Of a DNA stretch of 64,000 nt, positions 35,411 through 43,901 are shown one piece after another. A program made the translations under genes and the position numbers. The DNA lies in the NCBI RefSeq assembly GCF_902506265.1, contig NZ_LR733556.1:1107106-1171105 (forward strand). Reading direction: 5' to 3'. Numbering within the stretch: position 1 is the stretch's first letter; every line of letters starts with the position of its first letter. The notes under the pieces are model-generated. The model ran no database searches, was not told the origin of the DNA, and saw only the letters and a list, made by a program, of their open reading frames with translations. The DNA is from Flavobacterium sp. 9AF (GTDB lineage Bacteria; Bacteroidota; Bacteroidia; Flavobacteriales; Flavobacteriaceae).

Positions 35411-35572
35411 TTATAACTTTCTTTTAGATCGAATTAGACACTTTGATGTTTTTAAAAAACATTTCTTCTGAAATTGATTTATAAATATTGAATAAATCAA
35501 CAAATCTCTAGCAGTTATATTATCAAGATTATCATAAAAACTAGAATTATTTCTTTTTAATAAAAAACGCAT
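35411..35572 (-). CDS. Possible small basic protein downstream of the desaturase
   Basis: An open frame of 53 codons starting MRFLLKRNNSSFYDNLDNIT, rich in Lys/Arg at its end (KTSKCLIRSKRKL). The ATG lies 5 bases after the desaturase stop on the same strand, so translation coupling is possible. No family is recognised, and AT-rich DNA produces such frames by chance. It ends next to the pnp terminator. Confidence 0.3.
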   Translation of the reverse strand: MRFLLKRNNSSFYDNLDNITARDLLIYSIFINQFQKKCFLKTSKCLIRSKRKL

Positions 35573-35577
35573 AAAAT

Positions 35578-36651
35578 TCAATTTAATTTTCCCATATTCT
35601 TAAGATGTTTAAAATGAGAAGTTATCATCTCAAATAAAGTCTTATGATGATAAGGCAATTTATATTCATTAGTAGTTTCCTTGATAATATCATTAATTTC
35701 TTTATAATTCACATGACAAATAGTAGGAAATAGATGATGTGCTGCATGACAATTGGAACCACCACTTATAAATCGAGCCCAATGTTTATTTGCATCCCAA
35801 TCACAACTTGTGTATAATTGATGTACCGCCCAAGAGTGTTCTAAATTATCGTGATTGGGAAGTGGATAATAAGCTTCTTCAAAAAAATGAGTCCCTACCA
35901 GCATTATTATAAAAATTAAAGAAGTAAATGCACTAGAGACTAAAAAAGTAGCAACAATTATTTTCCAACTAAATGCAGAAAAAACAATTGGAATAACTAA
36001 TACTAATAAAAAGTACATTAATTTATAAAGAAAAAAACGACTGTACAATTCAAAAGAAGTAAACCCTTTTTTCATCCAATCATAATCCTTAGAAAACAGA
36101 TAAATCCAATCACTCACAAAAACCGAGTGTAAGAGCGTTAACATATATACAAATGGAGCATAATAAGCTTGAAATTTGTGTTTTGGGCTCCAAGGGTGAG
36201 TGGGACTTAGTCGCAAAAAGGGATTTTTATCTATATCCACATCACTTCCTTCTACATTGGCATATAAATGATGCGAACGAATGTGCCTTAAACCCCAAAG
36301 CATTGGATCTATTCCTACCGTTAAAAAACTAATAAAATGAAGAATCTCATTAAGTCTTTTACTCTTAAAAGCTGTATTATGACTTGCGTCATGACCCAAG
36401 CTAAATCCAACTAATAGTCCAGATAATTGAAAAAAAAGATAACTAAAGCAAAATTGAAATAGTGATATTTCATTAAAAAAAAGAAGACTATAAAAGGTAT
36501 AACACAATAAAAACCACAAAATACCTTTTCTCCAAAAAATAAAATTTCCATAACTAATTTGTTTATTCTCTAATCGGTTATAAACCTTTTCCTTTAAAAC
36601 AGTATAGAATAACTTTTCTTCTTCAGATTTATTAAAATACTTTGTCTTCAT
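35578..36651 (-). CDS. Membrane fatty acid desaturase
   Basis: A 357-residue membrane di-iron desaturase. The three histidine boxes that bind iron are present: HDASHN (87-92), HIRSHH (123-128) and HAAHHLFP (near residue 300), between hydrophobic helix pairs. Such enzymes put double bonds into acyl chains; the box type (HxxxH, HxxHH, HxxHH) and N-terminal length suggest an acyl-lipid or acyl-CoA desaturase group, including delta-6 type front-end enzymes. It is divergent from a helix-turn-helix regulator, with three ATCACAAA boxes in the shared gap, so it is likely under that regulator. Confidence 0.9.
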   Translation of the reverse strand: MKTKYFNKSEEEKLFYTVLKEKVYNRLENKQISYGNFIFWRKGILWFLLCYTFYSLLFFNEISLFQFCFSYLFFQLSGLLVGFSLGHDASHNTAFKSKRLNEILHFISFLTVGIDPMLWGLRHIRSHHLYANVEGSDVDIDKNPFLRLSPTHPWSPKHKFQAYYAPFVYMLTLLHSVFVSDWIYLFSKDYDWMKKGFTSFELYSRFFLYKLMYFLLVLVIPIVFSAFSWKIIVATFLVSSAFTSLIFIIMLVGTHFFEEAYYPLPNHDNLEHSWAVHQLYTSCDWDANKHWARFISGGSNCHAAHHLFPTICHVNYKEINDIIKETTNEYKLPYHHKTLFEMITSHFKHLKNMGKLN

Positions 36652-36678
36652 ATCATTCTTATTTAATTTGTTAATAAC

Positions 36679-36758
36679 ATCACAAACCTATTTTAAAAAT
36701 CACAAAAAAAATTGCGTTAAATAATATTAATTATATTTGTATTTGCGAAAATCACAAA
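36679..36758. promoter_or_regulatory. Three ATCACAAA boxes in the desaturase/regulator gap (candidate operators)
   Basis: ATCACAAA occurs at 36679-36686, 36699-36706 and 36751-36758. The first two are 20 bases apart (two helix turns), and the last touches the regulator start codon. They flank the regulator promoter and may be binding sites of the regulator or of a fatty-acid-responsive factor. Confidence 0.45.
36712..36739 (+). promoter_or_regulatory. Promoter of the divergent regulator gene
   Basis: TTG at 36712-36714, a 17-base spacer and TATATTTG at 36732-36739 match the flavobacterial consensus exactly. The ATG follows 20 bases later, between two ATCACAAA boxes. Confidence 0.65.
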
Positions 36759-37706
36759 ATGAAAAACCAAGAACTTCTTTTAAAAGCTATTCAAAAAAAA
36801 GTGCAAAACAAATCGCTTTTAGATGAAATTGCCAAAGTATTAGGTATAAGTTACGATGCAGCTCATAGACGCCTCTCATTAAAAAGTAAATTCACCATAG
36901 ATGAAACCATACTTTTGTGTCAACAATTTAATATTGCAATGGATCTTTTATTTAAAAAAGAGAACAAATATGTGTTAGACAAAACAAAAACCATAAAATC
37001 GATTGCAGATTTTAAAAGCTATTTAGAAAAATCAGCTTCTATTTTAAATCAATACAAAGGAAACGGTTCCTCTGTATATTATTCCGCAAAAGATATTCCT
37101 TTACATTATACATTAGGAGGTAGCTTATTATCCAAATTCAAACTCTATGTTTGGCTAGCTATTTTGTCACCTGAAGAAGATTTAAGTTTTGAAAATTTTG
37201 TTATGGAAGATTTAATTTTACAAGACTCCATTCGATTAGTTACGATTTTTCAAAACATACATCGTGTTGAAATTTGGAATGATACAACTATAAATAGTTC
37301 GTTGCAACAATTGTATTATTTTTATGAAGCTGGTTTATTAAAATACAGCAATGCTTTATTGATAATAGATGACATCAAAAACATCATTTTAAAAGTTGAA
37401 CAAGAAATTTATAATACTACTTCTTCATTTGAGCTATTTCATAATGAAATCTTGCTTCTAAATAATACGGTTTTGTTTACCAATGAAACTCATGCCTCCT
37501 TTTTTATTCCTCACAATATGTTAAGTTACTATGTTACATCGGACGCCCAAATTTGTCAAGAAGAAAAAGAATTTATCACCAATCAATTAAAAAATTCGAT
37601 GTCCATCTCAAAAGCAGGAAGAAAAGATCAAAAAATTTTCTTTACTAAAATGTACCAAAAAATAGAATTCTACAGAAACAAAATTGAAAATTATATTATG
37701 GAATAA
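36759..37706 (+). CDS. Helix-turn-helix transcriptional regulator divergent from the desaturase
   Basis: A 315-residue protein with an N-terminal helix-turn-helix (residues 15-45, SLLDEIAKVLGISYDAAHRR, LSLKSKFTIDETILL) and a long helical C-terminal part without a recognised ligand domain (FKSYLEKSASILNQYKG, LQQLYYFYEAGLLKYSNAL). It resembles a group of Bacteroidota regulators placed beside desaturase or metabolic genes. It is transcribed away from the desaturase from its own consensus promoter, and it probably controls that gene and itself; the effector is unknown. Confidence 0.7.
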   Translation: MKNQELLLKAIQKKVQNKSLLDEIAKVLGISYDAAHRRLSLKSKFTIDETILLCQQFNIAMDLLFKKENKYVLDKTKTIKSIADFKSYLEKSASILNQYKGNGSSVYYSAKDIPLHYTLGGSLLSKFKLYVWLAILSPEEDLSFENFVMEDLILQDSIRLVTIFQNIHRVEIWNDTTINSSLQQLYYFYEAGLLKYSNALLIIDDIKNIILKVEQEIYNTTSSFELFHNEILLLNNTVLFTNETHASFFIPHNMLSYYVTSDAQICQEEKEFITNQLKNSMSISKAGRKDQKIFFTKMYQKIEFYRNKIENYIME

Positions 37707-37788
37707 TTTTTTTTAAAGTTTTTGTAACTTTTTTGTAACCTCTTACGTATAACAATTGTAACACTTAAAATTAAGAGGAATTAAATAA

Positions 37789-38652
37789 ATGAGACAACTC
37801 AAAATCACCAAGCAGGTAACGAATCGTGAAACTGCTTCCTTAGACAAATACCTACAAGAAATTGGAAAAGTTGACCTTATTACTGCAGATGAAGAAGTGG
37901 ATTTAGCACAACGAATCAAAGCAGGAGACCAAAGAGCTCTTGAAAAATTAACCAAAGCTAACTTACGTTTCGTGGTTTCTGTTGCTAAACAATATCAAAA
38001 TCAAGGTTTAACTCTACCCGACTTAATTAACGAAGGTAACTTAGGTTTGATTAAAGCGGCTCAACGTTTTGATGAAACACGTGGTTTTAAATTTATTTCT
38101 TATGCTGTTTGGTGGATTCGTCAATCTATTCTTCAAGCTTTAGCAGAACAATCTCGTATTGTGCGTTTACCCTTAAATAAAATTGGTTCTATCAATAAAA
38201 TTAATAAAATGTATGCTTTATTAGAGCAATCTAGTGAGCGCGCTCCATCTGCTGAGGAAATTGCAAAAGAATTAGACATGACTGTAAATGATGTAAAAGA
38301 ATCGATGAAAAATTCGGGTCGTCATTTATCTATGGATGCACCTCTTGTTGAAGGAGAAGATTCTAACCTTTACGACGTTTTACGTTCTGGTGAATCTCCA
38401 AATCCTGATAGAGAATTAATTCACGAATCTTTACAAACCGAGATTGAAAGAGCTTTAGAAACATTAACTCCTAGAGAAGCAGATGTAGTACGTCTATACT
38501 TTGGTTTAGGTGATCAACATCCTATGACTCTTGAAGAGATTGGTGAAACTTTCGATTTAACTCGTGAGCGTGTACGTCAAATTAAAGAAAAAGCAATTAG
38601 ACGCTTAAAACACACTTCAAGAAGTAAAATATTAAAAACTTATCTTGGATAA
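37789..38652 (+). CDS. rpoD: Primary RNA polymerase sigma factor RpoD
   Basis: A 287-residue sigma-70. It has region 1.2 ([19 protein letters not shown]), region 2 ([40 protein letters not shown]), region 3 and region 4 with the HTH ([20 protein letters not shown]). The N-terminal acidic region 1.1 is missing, as is usual for the primary sigma of Bacteroidota, which reads the -33/-7 promoters seen in this window. A 587-base gap with tandem repeats follows the gene. Confidence 0.95.
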   Translation: MRQLKITKQVTNRETASLDKYLQEIGKVDLITADEEVDLAQRIKAGDQRALEKLTKANLRFVVSVAKQYQNQGLTLPDLINEGNLGLIKAAQRFDETRGFKFISYAVWWIRQSILQALAEQSRIVRLPLNKIGSINKINKMYALLEQSSERAPSAEEIAKELDMTVNDVKESMKNSGRHLSMDAPLVEGEDSNLYDVLRSGESPNPDRELIHESLQTEIERALETLTPREADVVRLYFGLGDQHPMTLEEIGETFDLTRERVRQIKEKAIRRLKHTSRSKILKTYLG

Positions 38653-38740
38653 AACACAATTCTGAGATTTCAGGATAAAATTCCAAAATCCAATTATTGG
38701 AATTTGGAATTTGTTTTTTTAAATTTACCAAATAATTAAA

Positions 38741-38973
38741 CAGTTTCAATAACTGTTCGTTTTTTGATTACTCCTTTTCACTACGTCAGTTCGAGCAAAG
38801 CTCTCGAGTGATGATTGAAACCAAACATATAGAAAGCAACAACAGTTTCAATAACTGTTCGTTTTTTGATTACTCCGTTTCACTACGTCAGTTCGAGCAA
38901 AGCTCTCGGGTGATGATTGAAACCAAACATATAGAAAGCAACAACAGTTTCAATAACTGTTCGTTTTTTGATT
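38741..38973. repeat. 102-bp tandem repeat (two full copies and one partial)
   Basis: The unit starts at 38741, 38843 and 38945, each with CAGTTTCAATAACTG (a small hairpin CAGTT/AACTG) and, in full copies, GTTCGAGCAAAGCTCTCG and GATGATTGAAACC. Copies 1 and 2 differ at two positions only. Copy 3 is reduced: after TTTTTTGATT it jumps to the GATGATTGAAACC end, apparently an internal deletion between short GATT/GAT matches. Confidence 0.9.
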
Positions 38974-38997
38974 GATGATTGAAACCACGGCTGATTA

Positions 38998-39117
38998 CCG
39001 TGGTTTTGTTTTTTTATGAAACAAAATCACGGTCAGTTCGCATAAATGCTCGGGTATCCGTGGTTTTGTTTTTTTATGAAACAAAATCACGGTCAGTTCG
39101 CATAAATGCTCGGGTTT
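38998..39117. repeat. 60-bp tandem repeat with internal hairpin (two copies)
   Basis: Two identical 60-base units begin at 38998 and 39058 (CCGTGGTTTTGTTTTTTT). Within each, CCGTGGTTTTGTTT pairs with the later GAAACAAAATCACGG (one mismatch), followed by CAGTTCGCATAAATGCTCGG. A degraded third start (CCGTAGTTTTG) occurs at 39150. Confidence 0.9.
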
Positions 39118-39239
39118 AGCTCCGCTCAGTTCGTCATGCTTCCTCGTGTCCGTAGTTTTGTTTTATATTAATTTTCTTATTGCTTTTTAGTAATTATTTC
39201 TATTTTATCTTATTTTTACATAAAATCTAGAATTTAAAC

Positions 39240-39854
39240 ATGAAAAAAACAATTGTATTGCTTTCAATGCTAACCGTTTTAGCTTGTAAGAAAAATGAAG
39301 AAAAAAAAGACGAACCTGGCATCATGGATGCTGTAGAAGGCGTTAGTAATCTCAACAAAGCGGGCGATGCTTTAAAAGACTTTGAAAAACAACAAGAAAA
39401 GTTAAAAGCAATGACACCTATTTCTAATGATGTTCTTAAAAATGTACTTACTGAAGAATTAGGCGGTCTAAAAAGAGCTCATTTTAATGCTGGTGATGCT
39501 TCTATGATGGGATTAGCTACTGCAGATGCAAAATATACTAATGAAGAATCGGGAAAAGAAGTAGCGGTTAGTATTATGGATGGAGCAGGTGAATCTGGTA
39601 GTAGTATTATTAGCTTAACTGTAATGGCTTTATCTATGAATGTGGAAAGTATTAATGATACTGAAACTAAAAAAACAGAAACTATTAACGGAATTAAATG
39701 TCTTACAGAAGACGATACGAATCCTGAATATATAAAATCTTCAATTACATTTATTTATAAAGATCGTTATCAAGTAGCCTTAAGAGGAACCAAAATAAAC
39801 TTAGACGAATTAAAATCATATATGAAAAATTTGGATTTATCTAAATTAGATTAA
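39240..39854 (+). CDS. Hypothetical lipoprotein
   Basis: A 204-residue lipoprotein with lipobox VLAC (Cys16) after MKKTIVLLSMLT. The mature part is helical and charged at first (DAVEGVSNLNKAGDALKDF, EKQQEKLKAMTPI) and then beta-like (AHFNAGDASMMGLATADAKY, SSITFIYKDRYQVALRGTKI). It looks like a family of Bacteroidota lipoproteins without known function. It follows the tandem-repeat region and has its own terminator; no operon partner is seen. Confidence 0.75.
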   Translation: MKKTIVLLSMLTVLACKKNEEKKDEPGIMDAVEGVSNLNKAGDALKDFEKQQEKLKAMTPISNDVLKNVLTEELGGLKRAHFNAGDASMMGLATADAKYTNEESGKEVAVSIMDGAGESGSSIISLTVMALSMNVESINDTETKKTETINGIKCLTEDDTNPEYIKSSITFIYKDRYQVALRGTKINLDELKSYMKNLDLSKLD

Positions 39855-39874
39855 TACCTTATTTTTTATGTTTT

Positions 39875-39912
39875 AAAAGCCTTTTTGGATTTCAAAAAGG
39901 CTTTTCATTTTT
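39875..39912 (+). terminator. Terminator after the lipoprotein gene
   Basis: AAAAGCCTTTTTG at 39875-39887 and CAAAAAGGCTTTT at 39893-39905 form a perfect 13-bp stem with a 5-base loop, followed by CATTTTTAA. Confidence 0.88.
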
Positions 39913-40007
39913 AAGTCACCCACAATTCTGTTTTTGGAAAAATCTATAAACTTATTCTCTCAACTTATAACTTTATAATATCTTTGCAAAAAACAACATA
40001 ACTACCC

Positions 40008-40676
40008 ATGCACAATTTAAAAAACACACTTATTGCTCCTTCAGTGTTAGCAGCAGATTTTGCCAATTTACAAAGAGATATTGAAATGATTAACAACAGT
40101 GAAGCCGACTGGTTTCACATTGACATCATGGATGGCGTTTTTGTTCCTAACATTTCATTTGGAATGCCCGTTTTACAAGCGATTAGCAAGCATGCTAAAA
40201 AAACAATTGATGTTCATTTAATGATTGTGGATCCAGATCGTTATATCACTACTTTTAAAAAGCTAGGAGCAGACATTTTAACTGTACACTATGAAGCGTG
40301 TACTCATTTGCACCGTTCTCTTCAAGCGATTAAAGCAGAAGGCATGAAAGCAGGTGTAGCGATTAATCCGCATACCAATGTGAGCTTATTGGAAGATACT
40401 ATTAAAGATATCGATTTAGTTTGTCTTATGAGTGTAAATCCAGGTTTTGGAGGGCAATCTTTTATTGAAAATACCTATAAAAAAGTAAAACAATTAAAAG
40501 AAATCATTATTAGAAACAAGGCTACTACTTTAATTGAAATTGATGGAGGTGTAACCAATGTGAATGCCAAACAATTAGTAGAAGCTGGTGCTGATGTTTT
40601 GGTTGCTGGAAGCTATGTTTTTGGAGCTACAAACCCAACAGCTACTATTGCCGATTTAAAAGCTATTACAAAATAA
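40008..40676 (+). CDS. rpe: Ribulose-phosphate 3-epimerase
   Basis: A 222-residue TIM-barrel enzyme of the pentose phosphate pathway that interconverts ribulose-5-phosphate and xylulose-5-phosphate. Family motifs: IAPSVLAADFANLQRDI, WFHIDIMDGVFVPNISFG, DVHLMIVDPDRY, LMSVNPGFGGQSFI and EIDGGVTNVNA. A TATCTTTG box (39979-39986) fits the -7 element. The gene is followed by a nested hairpin shared with the convergent CBS gene. Confidence 0.97.
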   Translation: MHNLKNTLIAPSVLAADFANLQRDIEMINNSEADWFHIDIMDGVFVPNISFGMPVLQAISKHAKKTIDVHLMIVDPDRYITTFKKLGADILTVHYEACTHLHRSLQAIKAEGMKAGVAINPHTNVSLLEDTIKDIDLVCLMSVNPGFGGQSFIENTYKKVKQLKEIIIRNKATTLIEIDGGVTNVNAKQLVEAGADVLVAGSYVFGATNPTATIADLKAITK

Positions 40677-40683
40677 TGTAAAA

Positions 40684-40772
40684 AACTGTCTGAAAAACTA
40701 TAAAAACAGGTCATCAAATTCTAAAGACAATCTTAGAAAACGGTTTTAGAATTTTCAGACAGCTTTTTTTAA
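40684..40772. terminator. Nested bidirectional terminator between rpe and the CBS gene
   Basis: CTGTCTGAAAA (40686-40696) pairs with TTTTCAGACAG (40752-40762); inside it AATTCTAAA (40717-40725) pairs with TTTAGAATT (40745-40753, overlapping the outer arm). A/T runs on both outer sides make it work for both converging genes. The left arm starts 10 bases after the rpe stop. Confidence 0.65.
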
Positions 40773-41188
40773 TATTGGTCAATTAAATATTTGATTAAAT
40801 CGGTAGTCGTAACAATTCCAACTAACAAATTCCCTTCACAAACTGGTAATGCATGAAATTCTTTAGTGGCTAAAATTTCTGCTGCTTCTTTTATTGTAGT
40901 GTCTGGACTAACCGTTACCAATTTCTTTGCCATGACTTGTTCTACTGTAAACATATTGTAAACAGTTGTATCTATTTCATCTTCGTCTTCATCTACTGCA
41001 TCAGCAAATGAGATTCGTAACAAATCGGTGTAACTCAACATTCCTACAATTTTATTGCTTGAAACCACAGGAATATGTCTTATATGATGTTTTTTAAAAA
41101 GCATCTCTGCTTTGGTCAAATCATCGGATACATTCAACTTTACCACATTGGTCGACATTATAGTTGAAATTGGAACTTTCTGTTTCAT
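40769..41188 (-). CDS. CBS-domain protein
   Basis: A 139-residue protein made of two CBS motifs: VPISTIMSTNVVKLNVSDD, HHIRHIPVVSSNKIVGMLSY and VEQVMAKKLVTVSPDTTIKE, KEFHALPVCEGNLLVGIVTT. CBS pairs bind adenine nucleotides and sense energy or redox state. Between the motifs is an acidic linker (DAVDEDEDEIDTTVYN). No catalytic domain is attached, so it is probably a stand-alone regulator. Its partner is unknown. Confidence 0.9.
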   Translation of the reverse strand: MKQKVPISTIMSTNVVKLNVSDDLTKAEMLFKKHHIRHIPVVSSNKIVGMLSYTDLLRISFADAVDEDEDEIDTTVYNMFTVEQVMAKKLVTVSPDTTIKEAAEILATKEFHALPVCEGNLLVGIVTTTDLIKYLIDQY

Positions 41189-41278
41189 GACTTACTATAT
41201 TTGTTACTACAAATTTAGGCATATATAAGTTAAAAAACAGCACTTAAATCATTGGAATACTGGTGATTTTTTAGTATA

Positions 41279-42079
41279 TTATTCGGTTGAAGAAAAATTA
41301 ATCATCATCTTAACTTTTTCATACAATTGAGGAAATTCTCTTTTAAAATCTTCTGGTGTTTCAAAAAAGTGTTCGAGTATGACTGCCACAAATTCAAATT
41401 CGTTAGTATAAGCATAAATTCTAAAGTAATTTGATTGCACTAAGCGATTATAATTGGCAGGATATTTTACTTCTTTCATAATTTCGTCATAAGTAACCGA
41501 AAAAATAGTTGCTGAAGTATCGGAACTTTTGATACCTTGATAATGCAATACATGACCAAATTCATGCAATCCTAGATTCAAATTATCATTATCAATGGCA
41601 TAACCTTCTAAAAAATGCTTCCAAGAAAAAACAATGGCTTTCATTCTTGGATTAAACTCTCCTTTATGATACGCTTGGTTAAAAGTAGAAAAATACACAT
41701 CCGGATAAATAATAATTTTATCTATAACTGTAAACAAATACTTTCGCATACCAAATGTTAACATAACTGCTGTTGCTGCAATAAGTATTTTCATTTCGTT
41801 TGTAACCGTTATTCCATCTTTCCCTATAAAAGGATATTTCTTTATAAAAGTAGCTACTCGGTGCTCAAAATAAGTTTTTTGATTTTGCGGTAATCTTTGG
41901 TAGAACTCAAATTTATCATACAAGAGTTGCATTTGTTGTAAGGTTAATTTCTTTGGAAAAAGATACCAATGCACATATATAGGTTTTCGAAAGAAAAATG
42001 CATAAATAGGCTCGATGATAACATTGTAGGTAAAAACGAGACAGAAGATAAGACCTATAAATAATAGTATATATTGCAA
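41279..42079 (-). CDS. MtfA-like zinc peptidase (M90 family)
   Basis: A 266-residue protein with an N-terminal membrane helix (ILLFIGLIFCLVFTYNVII) and a gluzincin-type zinc site HEFGH in LGLHEFGHVLHYQG, with further family patterns (LLYDKFEFYQRLPQNQKTYF, TAVMLTFGMRKYLF and EFEFVAVILEHFFETPEDF, where the Glu is a likely third ligand). MtfA of E. coli is cytoplasmic and controls the Mlc repressor; here the protein has a membrane anchor and its target is unknown. It is transcribed alone. Confidence 0.8.
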   Translation of the reverse strand: MQYILLFIGLIFCLVFTYNVIIEPIYAFFFRKPIYVHWYLFPKKLTLQQMQLLYDKFEFYQRLPQNQKTYFEHRVATFIKKYPFIGKDGITVTNEMKILIAATAVMLTFGMRKYLFTVIDKIIIYPDVYFSTFNQAYHKGEFNPRMKAIVFSWKHFLEGYAIDNDNLNLGLHEFGHVLHYQGIKSSDTSATIFSVTYDEIMKEVKYPANYNRLVQSNYFRIYAYTNEFEFVAVILEHFFETPEDFKREFPQLYEKVKMMINFSSTE

Positions 42080-42333
42080 AGTTTCTAGATTTGAGAAAAA
42101 CGAATATAATAAATTTATATTTTCAAATGCGTCCTTTCTCTTTTGAAAAGCTGTATTTGTTCACAAGTGCAACATTATCAAACCTATTATAGTACGAAAA
42201 TCATTCTAAAAAAAATCTTAATTTTTTAGCTTTTTCGACAAAATGCAAAATCGAATTCAATAATAATGCGTATTTTCGAATCATGCTATTAACAAAGAAG
42301 TTGTATTAATAACCCATTTGAAACAATAGCATT

Positions 42334-42813
42334 ATGAAATTAGCGTCTATTTTAATCTATGAAGAGGAAAGTGCCAAAAACAAAGCGGTTAACCCAAAGT
42401 GGCCTAATCTTTTTCTTCTATCATTTTTAAAACGTATTGCATTTTTTTTCTTATTCTTTTTATTTTTAGGCCTGTTCCTAAGTATCAAACCTATAGAAGA
42501 ATACGATTGCGACTTATTACATGAAGGTACATTTGTGTATTATTATGAAAATAAAAAAATTAAAGTGGTCATCCATGAAAAGGATCATATTGAATACCAT
42601 GAAAATGGCAAATATGAAATACATTCTAAAATTGAATGGATTAACGATTGTGAGTTTGTAACTACTTGTGTTAAAAACACTTTTCCAAATCCTACTTATG
42701 ATGTAGAAGATCAAATGTATGTTAAAGTAAATCGTATTGTAAAAAATGAAATTTATTTTACCTCATCGATAAATCGTTTTTCATGGTCGGGAAAGATGGT
42801 TAAAGTGGAATAG
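42334..42813 (+). CDS. Hypothetical membrane-anchored protein
   Basis: A 159-residue protein with one hydrophobic helix (residues 35-55, IAFFFLFFLFLGLFLSIKP) and a C-terminal domain of about 100 residues with aromatic and charged strands (LLHEGTFVYYYENKKIKVVI, IEWINDCEFVTTCVKN). I recognise no family. Upstream, ATGCTATT (42283-42290) and AATAGCAT (42325-42332) are inverted copies, the second directly before the start codon. Downstream are short repeats and an inverted repeat. Confidence 0.6.
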   Translation: MKLASILIYEEESAKNKAVNPKWPNLFLLSFLKRIAFFFLFFLFLGLFLSIKPIEEYDCDLLHEGTFVYYYENKKIKVVIHEKDHIEYHENGKYEIHSKIEWINDCEFVTTCVKNTFPNPTYDVEDQMYVKVNRIVKNEIYFTSSINRFSWSGKMVKVE

Positions 42814-42824
42814 ATGCCTTTTTT

Positions 42825-42869
42825 GTGTCAATTTATGTTGTGTCAATTTATGTTGTGTCAATTTTTTTT
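42825..42869. repeat. 15-bp tandem repeat GTGTCAATTTATGTT (three copies)
   Basis: Units start at 42825, 42840 and 42855; the third is degraded after GTGTCAATTT. It lies in the gap between two convergent genes and is non-coding. Confidence 0.8.
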
Positions 42870-42935
42870 TGTCACAGTAGGATTTGCCACAACTTTGTGA
42901 CAAAATAATTTATTGCAATTCATTTTGTCACAAAA
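42867..42935. terminator. TTTTGTCAC inverted repeats (likely bidirectional terminator)
   Basis: TTTTGTCACA (42867-42876) pairs with TGTGACAAAA (42896-42905), and a further copy TTTTGTCACAAAA (42923-42935) can pair with the middle arm. The T and A runs outside suit a terminator for both convergent genes. Confidence 0.55.
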
Positions 42936-42949
42936 AAATGCATAGCTAA

Positions 42950-43747
42950 TTATTTTAAAATAACCCAAATAGGCACATGGTCAGAAATATTTCGGGCTTC
43001 TTGTATCTCTGGGAAATCAAGATAAAAAGGAATAATTCCTTTATCGATTACTTCAAATTTTTTTGTGTTAAAAAAAATATTATCATACTCGGAAGCCAAA
43101 CAATCATTTTGAATACATTTTTGACGCAAAGATGTTTTCTGATTGACAAATACCGATTCATATCCCATTTTTCGTAATGGAAAAAAAACAGTATGTGATT
43201 GCGGACAGTTGAAATCTCCTATGAAAACCAAATTTTTATTGGGATACAAATTAGGAAAAAACTTGAAATATTTTATTTCGGTTTCAGGTTGTAATTTTTT
43301 GGTTTTAGCATGAAAATTTACCAAGGTTATCTCTTTTCCTTCGTATGTAAACGTTCCTAAAAAAGGTTCTCTTTCAATTTCTTCTACATAAGTAGCTTCT
43401 AAAAAAGGATCGCCTATTTTCTTAACTTTATTAGGCTTCCATAAAAAAGCATATCGTTCTGCTTTATAAGCATTACCCGAAGTAGGATTGCTAATGGCAT
43501 AGTCCCAATGATTTCCTTTTCTATTTAAAGTTTCTACTAATAAAGCAACTGCTTGAGCTCCTGCATCACTCACTATAACTTCTTGCAAGGCTACAATATC
43601 GTAGTCTTTTACTATTTGCGCCATATAACTAATATCCTTTTCACTTTTTGAACCTCCTAAATTTTCGATATTCCAAGAACAAATTTTAATTTGACTCCAT
43701 GAAAATAGGCTGTAAAATAAGGCAAGAACAATACACTTTAATTTCAT
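42950..43747 (-). CDS. Secreted endonuclease/exonuclease/phosphatase family protein
   Basis: A 265-residue exported protein (signal peptide MKLKCIVLALFYSLFSWSQ) with the DNase I-like fold: ICSWNIENLGG, DIVALQEVIV (catalytic Glu), FHAKTKK, FIGDFNCPQS and the closing NISDHVPIWVIL (Asp-His pair). Such secreted enzymes may degrade DNA outside the cell or act as phosphatases; substrate not readable. Transcribed alone from a gap with CAATTT repeats. Confidence 0.85.
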   Translation of the reverse strand: MKLKCIVLALFYSLFSWSQIKICSWNIENLGGSKSEKDISYMAQIVKDYDIVALQEVIVSDAGAQAVALLVETLNRKGNHWDYAISNPTSGNAYKAERYAFLWKPNKVKKIGDPFLEATYVEEIEREPFLGTFTYEGKEITLVNFHAKTKKLQPETEIKYFKFFPNLYPNKNLVFIGDFNCPQSHTVFFPLRKMGYESVFVNQKTSLRQKCIQNDCLASEYDNIFFNTKKFEVIDKGIIPFYLDFPEIQEARNISDHVPIWVILK

Positions 43748-43901
43748 TATGGGATTTGGTTTTATAGTATTGGGTTTGTGAAAATAAGGAATATTTTTTT
43801 AATACGATTTTAAGAGGCAATGGCAATTTCAATTTCAATTTCAAAAATCAATGGTAATTTCAATGTATAAAATTATAGGATTACTATTTTTTTAAAAAAA
43901 G

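Larger units (their letters stand above)
38653..39239. other. Gene-free region of tandem repeats after rpoD
   Basis: A 587-base stretch without a supported gene. It holds an inverted repeat after the rpoD stop (CCAAAATCCAATTATTGG region, likely terminator), a 102-bp tandem repeat (38741-38973), a 60-bp tandem repeat (38998-39117) and a third family member piece (CTCAGTTCGTCATGCTTC) before the lipoprotein gene. Confidence 0.75.

Noticed and set aside
38741-39117. Repeat array that might be a CRISPR
   Set aside because: Units of 102 and 60 bases are joined directly with no unique spacers, and no cas genes are near. It is a tandem repeat.
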